The notes: generated by a model from the letters alone, not told the origin. A DNA stretch of 64,000 nt from Hedera helix (GCA_947179155.2 OX359286.1:16020413-16084412); one strand, 5' to 3'; counted from the stretch's first letter, positions 22,457-34,591 are shown. Numbers and translations are program-made.

Positions 22457-23090
22457 GGTGATAACCGGTAAGCTATTCATAAATTCTCGTGAAGTCTATG
22501 CCATATTAGATACTGGCTCTATCCACTCTTTTATCTCACCTATATGTACTCAACGTTTAAATTTGACTATTGAAAACTTAAATCTTGTCTTATCAGTTGA
22601 AACCTCATTGGGAGAAATACCTATTACATTTACTATCTATAAATCTTGCCTAGTTCAAATCAACAACCTCACATTACCTGTTGACCTTATTTCTTTGGAG
22701 ATGCGTGAATTTGATGTGATTTTAGGAATTGATTGGTTGACTACCCATCATGCTAAAATTGATTGTTTTCATAAGATTATTAGTTTTCATATTCCTAATC
22801 AACCTGTCATGCAAATTCAAGCAACTAAACCATTGAAATCTATAACTGTTATTTCTAGCCATAAAGTCATTCGTTTATTGAAAAACGGATGTCAAGCCTT
22901 TTTAGCTCATGTCACTGATTTGAACAAAAACACGTCAAACTTGAATGATATTCCCATTGTTAATGAGTTTCCTGACGTTTTTTCTGAGGAACTTTCTGGC
23001 TTACCCCAAACCGTGAAATTGAATTCTGTATCGATCTTGAACCCGGCACTAAGCCCATTTTTAAAGTCCCATACCAAATGGCTCCCATAG
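22299..23090 (+). pseudogene. Retropepsin and N-terminal edge of reverse transcriptase (frameshifted)
   Basis: Homology to gypsy protease starts about residue 53 (genomic about 22458): EVITGKLFINSREVYAI, then the catalytic LDTGSIHSFIS (Asp at residue 71), and later the VILGIDWLTTH strand typical of plant gypsy elements. The linker to RT is recognisable in NEFPDVFSEELSGLP. After this the frame changes: the expected DLEPGTKPIFKVPYQMAP continues in another frame (about 23035-23090), so a small indel has broken RT. The catalytic RT core, including the DD box, is absent between about 23150 and 23160. The protease itself looks intact. Confidence 0.85.
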
Positions 23091-23158
23091 AACACCAAGA
23101 GTTGAAAGTTTAATTACTAGATATCGGTATCATTCATTCTAGTACAAAACTTATATCG

Positions 23159-24217
23159 ACTGAGGAATGCGAGAAGAGTTTTCAAGAAGTCAAGAGGAGA
23201 CTTGTTTCAGCTCCTGTTCTGACCATACCATCAGGATCAGGAGAATTTGTTATCTACAGCGATGCTTCTGGCAAAGGTCTAGGTTGTGTCCTTATGCAAC
23301 ATGGAAAGGTTATAGCCTATGCCTCTCGACAACTCAAAGATTATGAGAAAAATTATCCTACTCATACTCATGATCTAGAGTTGGCAGCAGTCGTTTTCGC
23401 GTTAAAGATCTGGAGACACTACTTGTACGGAGAAAAAGTGGATATCTATACGGATCATAAAAGTCTCAAGTATTTCTTCACCCAGAAGGAACTCAACATG
23501 CGACAACGACGTTGGCTTGAGCTGTTGAAGGATTATGACCACACAATCCAGTATCACCCGGGAAAGGCGAACGTTGTAGCTGACGCTTTGAGCAGAAAAT
23601 CTTATGCGAGTACAAGTGCACTGCTGACAACACAAAAGTGTATTTTGTACGACTTGCAAAAGATGGAGATAGAGCTAAAGACACCAGGGACCCACTCGAA
23701 GATTGCTCACGTGCGAGTAGAACCAACTTTAATCGATAAAATTAAAGTTGCTCAAGCTACCGATCCGGAACTGATAAACATGATAAAGAAAGTACAAGAA
23801 GGTGCCATTCCCGAAGCAAGAATCGACGAGAAAGGAATACTTCGAGTCAACTCTCGACTCTGTGTTCCTAACGATCCTGAATTAAAGCATAAAATCACGA
23901 TGGAGGCACACAACATGCCGTTTGCAATCCACCCAGGAGGCACCAAGATGTATCGAGATCTTCGATATACATTTTGGTGGAACAATATGAAAAGAGAGAT
24001 TGCAGAGTTTATCTCAAGGTGCCTAACTTGTCAACGTGTCAAGGCAGAGCATCAAGTTCCTAAAGGTCCATTACAATCACTTGAAGTTCCCGAATGGAAG
24101 TGGGAACACATCAATATGGACTTCGTGACGGGTCTTCCAAAAGTTTCTCAAGGCTTAGATGCAATTTGGGTGATCGTAGATAGATTGACCAAATCTGCTC
24201 ATTTCTTACCTATATGA
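23159..24217 (+). pseudogene. RNase H and N-terminal half of integrase (ends at premature TGA)
   Basis: The frame resumes with TEECEKSFQEVKRRL, the end of RT. It then runs through RNase H: Asp in IYSDASGKGLG, Glu in DLELAAVVFAL, Asp in YTDHKSLKYFF, then HPGKANVVADALSRK. The integrase zinc-binding HHCC follows (HNMPFAIHPGG to CLTCQ), then the first catalytic Asp in INMDFVTGLP. It stops at TGA 24215-24217 after SAHFLPI. In this family that place normally has Arg (CGA), so a C-to-T transition is the likely cause. Reading continues in the same frame afterwards. Confidence 0.92.
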
Positions 24218-25207
24218 GAAAACTTTTCACTTGAACGTCTTGCCGGTATGTACATAAATGAGATCGTGAGATTGCATGGCATGCCAGTTTCCATAGTTTC
24301 TGATCGAGATCCTAGATTCACTTCACGCTTTTGGATCAGTCTACAAAAAGCTATGGGCACTGAACTACGTTTTAGTTCTGCATACCATCCTCAAACGGAC
24401 GGACAATCGGAAAGGACGATCCAGACCCTCGAAGATCTTTTGAGACTTTGTGTATTGGACTTCAAAGGAAGTTGGGATAAGTACTTGCCGTTGGTGGAAT
24501 TTTCTTACAACAACAGTTACCAAGCAAGCATAGACATGGCTCCATTCGAGGCATTGTATGGAAGGAAGTGTCGCTCTCCAATATGTTGGAATGAGGTAGG
24601 AGAAGCAAAATTGTTGGGACCCGAGTTGGTACGCTTGACGACCGAAAAGATCCAAATGATCCGACAACGAATACAGACCGCACAAGAACGACAAAAGAGT
24701 TATGCTGATCTTCATCGGAGAGACGAAAGTTTCAACGTCGGAGATCATGTATTCTTACGTGTTTCTCCATGGAAAGGGGTTACGAGATTCGGAAAGAGAG
24801 GAAAGCTCAACCCTCGATTTATTGGCCCATTTGAAATCCTCGATCGAATAGGAACCGTAGCCTACAGACTAGCCCTACCACCAAGTATATCTCGCATCCA
24901 TAACGTTTTTCACATATCTATGTTACGTAAATATGTGAAGGACCCAAACCACGTCATTGAGTTAGAACCAGACGTTATAGCAGAGGATTTAACATACGAG
25001 GAGGTACCTGTTAAGATCCTGGATAAGAAGGAGCAGATCCTACGCTCAAAGGTTATACCTCAAGTTAAGGTTTTATGGAGGAACCAAGATACTGAGGAAA
25101 TGACCTGGGAGCTAGAATCTGAGATGAAATCTAAGTATCCTTACCTCTTCGATATGTCAGGTACGTCAATTTCGGGGACGAAATTTCATAAGGAGGGGAG
25201 GTTGTAA
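24218..25207 (+). pseudogene. C-terminal half of integrase with chromodomain-like tail
   Basis: It continues the same frame after the TGA. It carries the other two catalytic residues (Asp in VSDRDPRFTS, Glu in TDGQSERTIQT), then the GPF(E)I and VFHISMLRKY motifs. It ends with a chromodomain-like segment, VKVLWRNQ and EMTWELESEM, as in Tekay/Del chromoviruses. The stop TAA (25205-25207) lies within the first bases of the downstream LTR. Together with the preceding piece, all integrase motifs are present and only the single stop interrupts them. Confidence 0.92.
25190..25202 (+). other. Polypurine tract
   Basis: AAGGAGGGGAGGT lies directly before the LTR start TGTAAGACC at 25203. It is the usual plus-strand primer position and overlaps the end of the integrase frame. 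Confidence 0.88.
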
Positions 25208-27958
25208 GACCCCGAATTTTATGAAATACAAAATTTAATTTTTCTTCATATATATATTTTTTGAAACAGTAAGTGGTTAAATCGATAAAGTTAAAAGTTA
25301 AGGATGTTATGTGCAAATTTTATTTTGTCGGAGAATATTCGTTTGGTCGGGGAATATTCGTTTGGTCCGACGGCGCCGAAATAACAAATTATTGGTGGAC
25401 CCCACAACGGAATATTTGTCGGATATAGAAAACGACAGAAATAACCTTTTTAAATAAAAATAGTCAACGGAACTGTTAAAATACCGGTGATAAAAGAATA
25501 GTAGCATACGGTAGTTATTGGTATTTTCTGTAGCACTCGGTACTCTACAGTAACACACGGTATTGCATAGTGTCTCATATTATTGGTCTGATAATTGACA
25601 CCGTAACTGTTACGCATCATTTCATCGATAATTGTCACTGCATAATATTTTATATTATCAATTCAATAATTGTTGTTACACAGTATTTTGCATTATTGAT
25701 TTAATAATTGTCATTACACTGTATTTTATATCATTGAGTCAATAATTGTTGTTGCACTGTTTTTAAAATTATTGAACCTAATAATTGTCACAGTAACATA
25801 TGCACAGTAATTCACATTATTGAATCAATAATTGTCATTACACAGTAACGTATGCTTTATTTTACATTATTGTTATCTCTATTATGATGTTATTTAAACA
25901 GTTGTATTTCATTAATTTATTGACTTGATATCTAAGAGCTAACTATACTGTATTTATAACAATTAGTCATAATAATTGAATTGATAAAGTTATTTGTTTA
26001 TAATATAAAGTTAGGTGATTATTAGGTGATATGAAATGAATGGTGTAGATTAAAGTGTGAATTAGTGTTGAATAATTAAATTGATTTGTTTATAATATAA
26101 AGTTAGGTGATTATTAGGTGATATGAAATGAATGGTGTAGATTAAAGATAATATAATATTTGAAATGGATGGTGTAGATTAAAAGATGATCTTTAAATGA
26201 ATGGTTTAGATTAAATGAATGATAAGATTTTTGGCTATAAATAGAAGCCTTAACTTAAGGATTTTTCATAAAACTTCCTTACTTGTTCTTTCTTTCTCTC
26301 TCTAAATACTTCTTGTGAAAGTTCTCTCTAAGTGTGCTTAAGTCATCTTGAGTATTTGTGAAGATCTATAAGTATACGTGTACTGTTCAAGTTAATCAAC
26401 CTCATTTAAATCAATATCCAGTCACGTGTTGAGGTAAGGGATACCATCTTTTTCATCTTCCATTATTCAAACGTACTATGGTAAGGGATTATCATTATTT
26501 GATTCTCGATAATAATATTGTTTCTTCCTTACTCATAAGACGTGCCTTTTATTTCCATGTATTAAATTGTGGGAATAACCTTACGGAGCGGATTGCCGCC
26601 TGTTGGTGAATAACCTTTCGTATTCATTCATTATTAATCTCTGAGAATAACCTTACGGAGCGGATTGCCGCCTGTTTGGTGAATAACTCTTTGTACTCAA
26701 ATTCTATTAAATTGTGGGAATAACCTTACGGAGCGGATTGCCGCCTGTTGGTGAATAACCCTTTGTATTAATTTCCTTCACCTTTTGTTAATCAAACCTG
26801 CTACGGTAAGGGATATTATTTTCTTTCATACTCCTAAATCGAAATTTATTATGGAACTATTGCTTCTATAATTCCTGAAAATATTATATGTTCCATAATA
26901 GTTGAACTTCATTATTTCAACTGAACCTTCCTATTTACGTGAACCTTTCTATTGAATTGTAACCGTTATTCTGAACTGTGGATCTTGAATATCATTTTTT
27001 AAATTTCACTCCACATCATGTTGACAATTTGGACATTATTTGAATCTGTACAAAGTAAACTTCCGATACTTATTGTTATCCTATTTCTTCTGTTCATCAT
27101 TTATATCATTCTAATCATCCAAAAATCAAGCTGTTGTGAATATCTGTGGCCGGGGGCACAGATGTGATATATTTGTTGAACAGATGATAGGTTAAAGGCG
27201 ATATAATAGGTTAAAGGCGATACATCTGTTCGGTGTCTTTTATGGCACGTGGTGAATGTTCTCTTTGACCCGTAGTGCAAAGATGAACTGTTGTTTGGTA
27301 TGATTATGACCAAAGGCTGAATCTGGTATAATCATGACCGTTGGTGCTATATTGAATATCTTTGGCCCGTAGTGCAAAGATGAACTGTTGATGTGCATGA
27401 TTATGATCAGGAACTGTGAATTTATATTATCATGACTAATGGTATTTCAGATGATAAAAGTTGATGATGTTTTTACGAAAAAGAGAAGCGAGTGGACATT
27501 ATAGTCTGCATTATTCTTCTAATAGATTGCTCATTCCGCTGCTATTATTGATCTGAACATTGTTTAAGAATTTAACTGCAGTTTTTGATATAAACCTTGT
27601 ATTCTATTGTATTCTATCAAGAACTCAACTGTTGAAGGCTAATGATAATTTATTCGTCATTATCTTAGTCATGATATTTCTTACTGGGCTATTTGAGCTC
27701 ACCCTTTCTTTTGTTCCATTGTTTTTCAACAGGAGATGAAAACATAACAGGGTCTAGCCGGGGAATGGAGTGAGGGTCCGAGGAGTAGTTATCATAGTCT
27801 TCACGTTTTGTAAAATAGTGTGACAATAATAGTGAAGACTTAGTTGTGTATTATTATACACTGCATTGTAGTACGTTGTGCTTTGTTGTAATAATTTTGT
27901 TGTAGTCTTTTGACGACTCAAGTTTGGGCTGTGTGGGCCCAGATTTGGGGGCGTCACA
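25203..27958 (+). repeat. Second long terminal repeat of the Tekay-like element
   Basis: 2756 bp, a copy of 18876-21631 at constant offset 6327. It carries the TATA box at 26236-26243 and the same two tandem arrays. Unlike a normal 3' LTR, it is followed by primer site and gag sequence, not by host DNA. Confidence 0.95.
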
Positions 27959-28355
27959 GTTGGCATCAGAGCTTAGGGATATGGTCTTTAATGGAGATCT
28001 GGGGTTAGAACTAGGAGGGGAGAGACGAATAGAATCAATCACTAGTGTGTCCTACCTAAATTAGATTTATTTTTTTATCTAATGAATCGATTTGAATGTA
28101 GGAACATGAAAAGATGAGTCAGTTTATTTGAACTAACATTTATTTTGTGACCACAGTTAATTATGGCATCTGGAAATCAGGAGGTTAACTATGAAATTAC
28201 CGAAACAAATGTAGCTGCAAAACAAGAGGCGACGAATAATCTTCTTACAAACTCAGAGTTGAATCATTTGCCTAAGGCAAAAATTATGCGTGTTCTATCC
28301 AGTAAGGATGAAGGTGAAAGCTCTGCTGTGTGGGCCCAGATTTGGGGGCGTCACA
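27959..28355 (+). mobile_element. Truncated second internal region plus 28-bp LTR end
   Basis: 27959-28327 repeats 21632-22000, with primer site TGGCATCAGAGC at 27961-27972 and the gag-position start ATG at 28163. At 28325-28327 (GCT, shared by both sides) the sequence jumps to the last 28 bases of an LTR, GTGTGGGCCCAGATTTGGGG and then GCGTCACA, ending at 28355 next to the TSD. The ORF at 28163-28384 is therefore a chimera of the gag-position start and LTR/flank sequence. This is the scar of a deletion removing most of a second internal region and nearly all of a third LTR. Confidence 0.9.
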
Positions 28356-28360
28356 CCCGC

Positions 28361-29494
28361 AGTCTTGGAACTCTAGTTCACTAAGAAATCTACAAGTCTA
28401 ACAGACTTGGATACACTAGTTCACAAAGAACTCTTCTGGAGTGATGTATATTTGGATGTGCTACTAAGTTGCTATTAGCTTGAGTTTTCGAAGGACTTAG
28501 TAGCAATGCAAGCTTTCTTATCAGTTTGATCTTTTTCACTTCTTGCATATATTTTTCTTTGTGCAGAATTCTTTTTTTTTTCTTTTGCCGATCTTAGTAT
28601 TTAAGAAGTTAGGGCTTCTGTTTTCTTCCTGTTGGGCCATCTGCTTGAGCTTGTGTTTCTATCTGTTACCTCACAGAGGAGAGCTGCTGTATATTATATT
28701 AATATAGCTCATTAAACCTCTGATGAGACTTTATTTGATCTGACATGTTAGTCCATGGAAGGTTGTTTTCTTTTTCCTTTGGGACAGATATGTCAGTCGT
28801 AGGTTCCTACCAACTTTCATAGAGTCGTTTGGTCCTTCCATACTATAGGACTGATAGGACACAGTCCTTTGACTTTTCTGCCTTGAAAGTCTTCTTTCTG
28901 TTGCATGGTGCGCTTGGGTCAAACCCCTGACTTTTCTGACTTTGATCGATTTGCAGAAGTTTCCTTTTTGGTTACATTAATGTAGATTGAATTCCTGAAC
29001 AGAATAACTCCTGATCTGAGAGTCGTGATGTCTCTTGCCTTTTTGCTCAACGACCTTCCATGATCAACTCTACAAATATCCTTGCTGTCGTGATTGATCT
29101 GTAAAGGATCATCTCTTACTGTCATCGTAGAGTTTATTCAACTGTTAGACTGTTGATCGTAGAGTTCGGTTTAAGGTTTCTTGCTTAGAACATAGTTTGT
29201 TTGGTCGTAGAGTCTTCTTGACCAAAATCGTAGAGTCCGTTCTACGATTGGTTGTCTTAATCATAGAGTCTGGTTGAATCGTAGAGTTTTCTTGACTGAA
29301 ATTGTAGAGTCCATTCTACGATTATATTACACCAACAGATCAACCTAACAGTTTTGATCTATCTAAGTCTTAGTACAACACAAAAGACTTTTATACATTT
29401 ATATCAAGAGATCAACCTAACAGTTTTGATCTTATCTAATACAGCCCTTGTACATTATTTCTTATCATCAAATTTAACCATTCAATGTACAACA
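28361..29494 (-). repeat. 5' portion of the copia solo LTR after the nested insertion
   Basis: It continues the LTR interrupted at 18875. The region holds no coding sequence. TCGTAGAGT or close variants occur about seven times between 29123 and 29330, some paired with inverted TTCTACGAT (29239, 29312). A 24-bp AGATCAACCTAACAG-type repeat occurs at about 29337 and 29408. Confidence 0.75.
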
Positions 29495-29499
29495 CACAG

Positions 29500-30288
29500 G
29501 CATACTAAAATAGTAAAGTTTTCTTCTAAAAGTTCTACTCGTCTGCTTTTTCTTTGCCTTTGTCCCTTTTAGAGTACTCAGGCTTAGCTGAAAAATATTC
29601 ATGATATAGCAAAGGTGAGCAACTACTTTGCCCAACAAGTTTAAATAAGTAATAAATGATATATCATGAACGAAAAAGAATTAACTTTTAGGACTTCAAT
29701 AATATACAATAATTGTGAAAGCATGTAACATACAAACGATATTCAATAAAGGATTTGTTTTAGAATATTTACTACTGAGGTGGTCATGAGGGCCAAGAAT
29801 TGTAGGCATTGTTAGAATAATTCAACTTAATACCTGGGGAGTAATTAACAATCACAAAAGGACTGTAAACACTCAAATATGATACTTTAGGGGATCAACC
29901 TCTTGTACCTAATGTATATGAATAACATTCAGACATACTGTGGGCAAAATCGAATTCCCGGTAGATAATGCCCATTTATAAGGGTTGTTCTACCCCGTCT
30001 TATTATAAGAGTCCGCACCAACTACTGGTTTGGATAAACTTTTAAAAATATTCAAGTTAATGAATTGATACATGCAAATATCTAGCCGAAACAAATAGTG
30101 TTAAAATCTATATGTATGATTTGATGATACAAAATTGATTAATACATATTTGTTCAGTAGATTTTGTAAAAGTCCTCATCTGAGATTTATTGTACAAGGA
30201 CTTAGAATAGATTGATTAAACTTGTTAGGTTGATCATTGATTTGATTTTATGTATAGATTGATAGGATCAGATCTATCATAGAATTAC
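29500..30288 (-). mobile_element. Diverged Ty3/gypsy LTR, continuation of 18378-18521
   Basis: It resumes after the CACAG duplication. The TATATCATGAA / GAGCAAC hairpin block (29600-29665), the GGGGATCAACCTC block (29891) and the TTATAAGGGTTGTTC block (29976) occur in the same order as in the minus-strand LTR at 49027-52909 (49350, 49597, 49670). Beyond about 30060 similarity is no longer obvious. Confidence 0.6.
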
Positions 30289-31655
30289 TGTGACATCCCA
30301 GATTTTTACAATGATTTTAAATAAGAATTTTAAAAAAGGCTATGATGTATTAATATGTGATTAAATATGAATTATTATGTGATCAATGTGCTAGCAAGCA
30401 CCTATGTGATTGACAGAATATGTGTATATATATATATATACATATATGATTGGATAAAGAAAAAAAGATTTAAAGTTATAGAATAATAGAAATAAAGGAA
30501 GCCTATATAAATTAAGCTTAAGTTATGAAAATTAATAACAAGCTTAATATATAGACGTTGAAAGGCTAGGAGACGGGAATAATAAAATTGATGATCTTTG
30601 AATATTTTGGAGTTACTAAGAAATTGATATTTATGGATGATTGAAATAAGATAATCATGTATATGATGTGGAGATACAGAATGTGATACCTCAAAAATGC
30701 GTAGAAGGAACGTATATAGCTTGTATGTTGAGAATTAGCATTATGTGTATTATGTAAATACGTGGAAGAACATAAAGTCGTAAAAAGGGTATTATGAGCC
30801 TAAAGGGATAAATGACGATGGATTTTAGTAATCCGGTCGAGGTTCGCTTCTCGAGAAAGCGATTTATAAAAAAAAATGAATAATCTGACTATATGTGATG
30901 TCGGGATTTGGAATTTATGGAATATGTCCCTATAAAAAAGGGATGTTGAAAATGTAATGTTATGCAAACTTGGAAATGTGGAAATTATCAATAATTACTT
31001 AATGGAATTCAAATTTTTTTAAATGTGACAAGTGATATGAGACAAGCAAATTATGGAGTATTTAATGATGGAATAAAGTACAAGCTTAATGAAATAAATT
31101 TGGATTGAAAAGGACTTGAATTGGATAAAAAATAAGTAAGTTATGATTTAATGAGAGATTAAATTCTCTAGATTTTAATGTAATGACCATATTGCCCTTG
31201 ACAATATAGGAAATAACATTGGTGTCCTTAAATGATGCAATGACCAATATATCCTTGTTTAGTAATAAGAAATGTCCTAAGTGACCTTAACCATGCATGA
31301 TTAAACTAACCAATGCATGATTAGTTGTTGGAGTAATATATATATTATATATGTATGAAGATATTAAGCAAAAAAAAAACTTAGTTCATTTTAAGTTTCC
31401 AGCAAAATGGGAAAGTTCTAAGAGATAAATGAGAAGAAACCATAGAAATAAGGATAAAGGCTTGGAAATCATGGAGTTAGGGTCCTTAAATGATCAAGTA
31501 GCAAGAAGAAAAGAGGAATAACTTAACATGAGGAATCTATCTATGTGAAAAAGTTGGACAACCAAGAAAGTATAATCATGTTATTACCTTAAAGTTTGAT
31601 GTTTATGTGTTTAAAGGATGGTTTAAGAGTAGACATGTATGGAAGTGTGGCTAGG
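30289..31655 (+). mobile_element. Probable 5' part of another gypsy-type LTR
   Basis: It starts TGTGACATCCCAGATTTTTA, in the style of the LTR starts at 11538 and 31656. AT-rich, without coding sequence, it includes a (TA)n stretch near 30424-30447. It is cut at 31656 by the inverted LTR pair, and no matching end or duplication is visible. Called on its terminus alone. Confidence 0.4.
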
Positions 31656-34591
31656 TGTAAGACCTCGAATTTTATGAAATATAAAATTTAATTTTTCTTC
31701 GTATATATTTTCCCTGAAACAGTAAGTGGTTAAATTAACAAAATTGAAAGTTAAGGATGTTATGTGCAAATTTTATTTTGTCGGACAATATTCGTTTTGT
31801 CGAGGAATATTCGTTTTGTCGAGGAATATACAGGTCGTACGACGGCGCCGAAATAACTAATTATTGGTGGACCCCACAACGGAATAATTGTCGGATATAG
31901 AAAACGACAGAAGTAACCTTTTTAAATAAAAATAGTCAACGATGTTAACTGTTAAAATACCGGTGATAAAAGAATAGTAGCATACGGTAATTTATGGTAT
32001 TTTACTGTAACACGCGGTACTCTACAGTAGCACACGATATTGCACAGTGTCTCATATTATTGGTCTGATAATTGACACCGTAACTGTTACGCATCATTTC
32101 ATCGATAATTGTCACTGCATAATATTTTATATTAGCAATTCAATAATTGTCGTTACACAGTATTTTGCATTATTGATTTAATAATTGTCATTACACTGTA
32201 TTTCATATCATTGACTCAATAATTGTTGGTGCACTGTAGTTAAAATTATTGAACCTAATAATTGTTACTGTAGTAAATACAATGTAATTTATATTATTAA
32301 ATTAATAATAATCTGTAACGTGTTTATTATATTATTGTTGAATTATTGTTGTGGCATTATTTTAATATATATGTTGGACCCACAGGAAAAATAAATAAAT
32401 AAATTTAAAAAGAAAATTAATTAATTAATTTTTACTATTTTAAATAGTAACCATGTGGACCCTCTGTGGGGGCCACATGAATTCTAAACATGCAAATTTG
32501 CTGGGAATTGGTAGGTGGAGGCTGCGCAGCCTCTGCTGAAATTTTTCAGCTGGTGTGCTCACATACCACACGTATAGTAGCTTCTTTTTCCCTATAAATA
32601 GCTTGCTCAACTGAATAGAAAAATCACACCTAAAACATAAAATTTTTCTATAAGAATTTTATGAGTTTTCTCTGAGAATAGTAAGGTTATTTTGAGTGTT
32701 TGAAAGCCAAAAGGAGTGCAAGAATTTTTCAAGTAAAACTTTTATTAAAGAGTAGTAATTTCATAAATTCCTATTTTTCACGGTATTCACAAATCTTCTT
32801 AAAGAAGAATCTTCCCTTAGAAGACTCTTCTTTGAGAAGATTCATTTTTAAAAGCTTTCTTTGGAAGATTTATTTTGAAATATTATTTTAAAAACTATTT
32901 TAAAGTAGTTATATTGTACTACAAAAATTATGTTAAATATATATAATTTTGATAGTTCATATTATACGAGTTATCATACACTTTGAAATTTATATGTGGT
33001 AATTACTAATTTTATTATAAATATATAGGTTGATCAACCTCATTTAAATCAATATCCAGTCACGTGTTAAGGTAAGGAATGTCATTTTTTTTGGAATATC
33101 ATCTTCTTTCATATTCTATTTTGTAAACTTACCACGGTAAGGGATTATCATTCTTTGATTCTCGAAAATAATATTGTTTCTTTCTTATGCCATTTATTTC
33201 CATGTATTAAATTGTGGGAATAACCTTACGGCGCGGATTACCGCCTGTTGGTGAATAACCTTTCGTATCCATTCCTTATTAATCTTTGAGAATAACCTTT
33301 CGTATCCATTCCTTATTAATCTTTGAGAATAACCTTACAGTGCAGATTACCGCCTGTTTGGTGAATAACTCTTCGTAGTCAAATTTTATTAAATTGTGGG
33401 AATAACCTTACTACGCGGACTACCGCTTGTTGATGAATAACCCTTTTTATCTATTTCTTGTAATTTGACTACACGAATTATCACATGACACTTTTATTTC
33501 ATATTCGTTTGTAATATCATTTTCTTTCATATTCGTAAGTGATATTATTTTCCTTTATACTCATAAGGGATACCATCTTTTTCATCTTCCATTATTCAAA
33601 CTTACTATGGTAAGGGATATTAATTTTCTTCACATGTTGTTAATCAAACCTGCTACGGTAAGGGATATTATTTTTTTCATACATCTAAATCGAAACTTAT
33701 TATGGAACTATTGCTTCTATAATTTCTTGAAAATATTATATGTTCCATAATAGTTGAACTTCATCATTTCAACTGAACCTTCCTATTGAACTGTAACCGT
33801 TATTCTGAACTGTGGATCTTGAATATCATTTTTAAATTTCACTCCACATTATGTTGACAATTTGGACATTATTTGAATCTGCACAAAGTAAACTTCCGAT
33901 ACTTATTGTTTATCCTGTTGCTTTTGTTCATCATTCCTATCACTGTTATTTGTATTAATCTTCAAGAATCAAGTTGTTGTGAATATCTGTGGCCGGGGGC
34001 ACAGATGGGATATAATTGTTGAACAGATGTTAGGTTAAAGGCGATACATCTGTTCGGTGTCTTTTATGGCACGTGGTGAAAGTTCTCTTTGGCCCGTAGT
34101 GCATAGATGAACTGTTGTTTGGTATGATTATGACCAAAGGTTGAATCTAGTATAATCATGACCGTTGGTGTTATATTGAATATCTTTGGCCCGTAGTGCA
34201 AAGATGAACTGTTGATCTGCATGATTATGATCAGGAACTGTGAATTTGTATTATCTTGACTAATGGTACATCAGATGATAAAAGTTGATGATATTTTTCC
34301 TAAAAAGAGAAGCAAGTGGACATTATAGTCTGCATTATTCTTCTAATAGATTGCTCATTTTGCTGCTATTATTGATCTGAATATTGTTCAAGAATTTAAC
34401 TGCAATTTTTGATATAAACATTGTAGTCTATTGTATTCTATCAAGAACTCAACTGTTGAAGGCTAATGATAATTTATTCGTCATTATCTTAGTCATGATA
34501 TTTCTTACTGGCCTATTTGAGCTCACTCTTTCTTTTGTTCCATTATTTTTCAACAAGAGATGAGAACATAGCTGGGTCTAGCCAGAGAATG
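31656..34591 (+). mobile_element. Tekay-like LTR, 3'-truncated, left arm of inverted pair
   Basis: It starts TGTAAGACCTCGAATTTTAT, with a TATA box at 32593-32600 and the 38-bp and 78-bp arrays. It runs to the GGGTCTAGCC block about 190 bp short of the LTR end, then switches to inverted sequence near 34591. The subfamily is closer to the solo LTR at 1620-4439 than to the young LTRs. The ORF at 32700-32891 falls within it and is not supported as a gene. Confidence 0.85.

Larger units (their letters stand above)
18876..28355 (+). mobile_element. Young Tekay/Del-like chromovirus with tandem LTR structure (TSD CCCGC)
   Basis: A 9480-bp insertion flanked by CCCGC at 18871-18875 and 28356-28360. 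Order: LTR 18876-21631, internal region 21632-25202 (primer site, gag-like ORF, protease, RNase H, integrase, polypurine tract), LTR 25203-27958, a second 369-bp piece of internal region 27959-28327, then the last 28 bp of an LTR. Everything from 18876 to 22000 recurs at +6327 with no net indel and, by eye, only a handful of substitutions, so insertion or duplication is recent. Reverse transcriptase is mostly deleted and the integrase frame has a stop, so this copy could move only with help in trans. Internal length (3.6 kb) is short for the clade. Confidence 0.92.
18522..29494 (-). mobile_element. Ty1/copia-type solo LTR (TSD CACAG), itself split by a Tekay-like element
   Basis: On the plus strand it starts TGTTAGTTCCCAATG and ends CAATGTACAACA, with a perfect CACAG duplication at 18517-18521 and 29495-29499. 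Its minus-strand 3' end (GGGAACTAACA preceded by TCTAGAT-TCTAT) matches the LTR end at about 37905-37938, which is followed by a tRNA-iMet primer site and decayed gag, so family membership is supported. Without the nested element and its TSD the LTR is about 1.49 kb. It contains a 17-G run at 18556-18572 and a cluster of TCGTAGAGT motifs (29123-29330). Confidence 0.85.

Noticed and set aside
23402..24748. Several minus-strand ORFs
   Set aside because: Antisense shadows of the RNase H and integrase frames.
18876..28355. Endogenous virus
   Set aside because: There is no envelope, coat, movement or inclusion-body gene. Gene order, primer site and chromodomain-like tail fit a Ty3/gypsy chromovirus.
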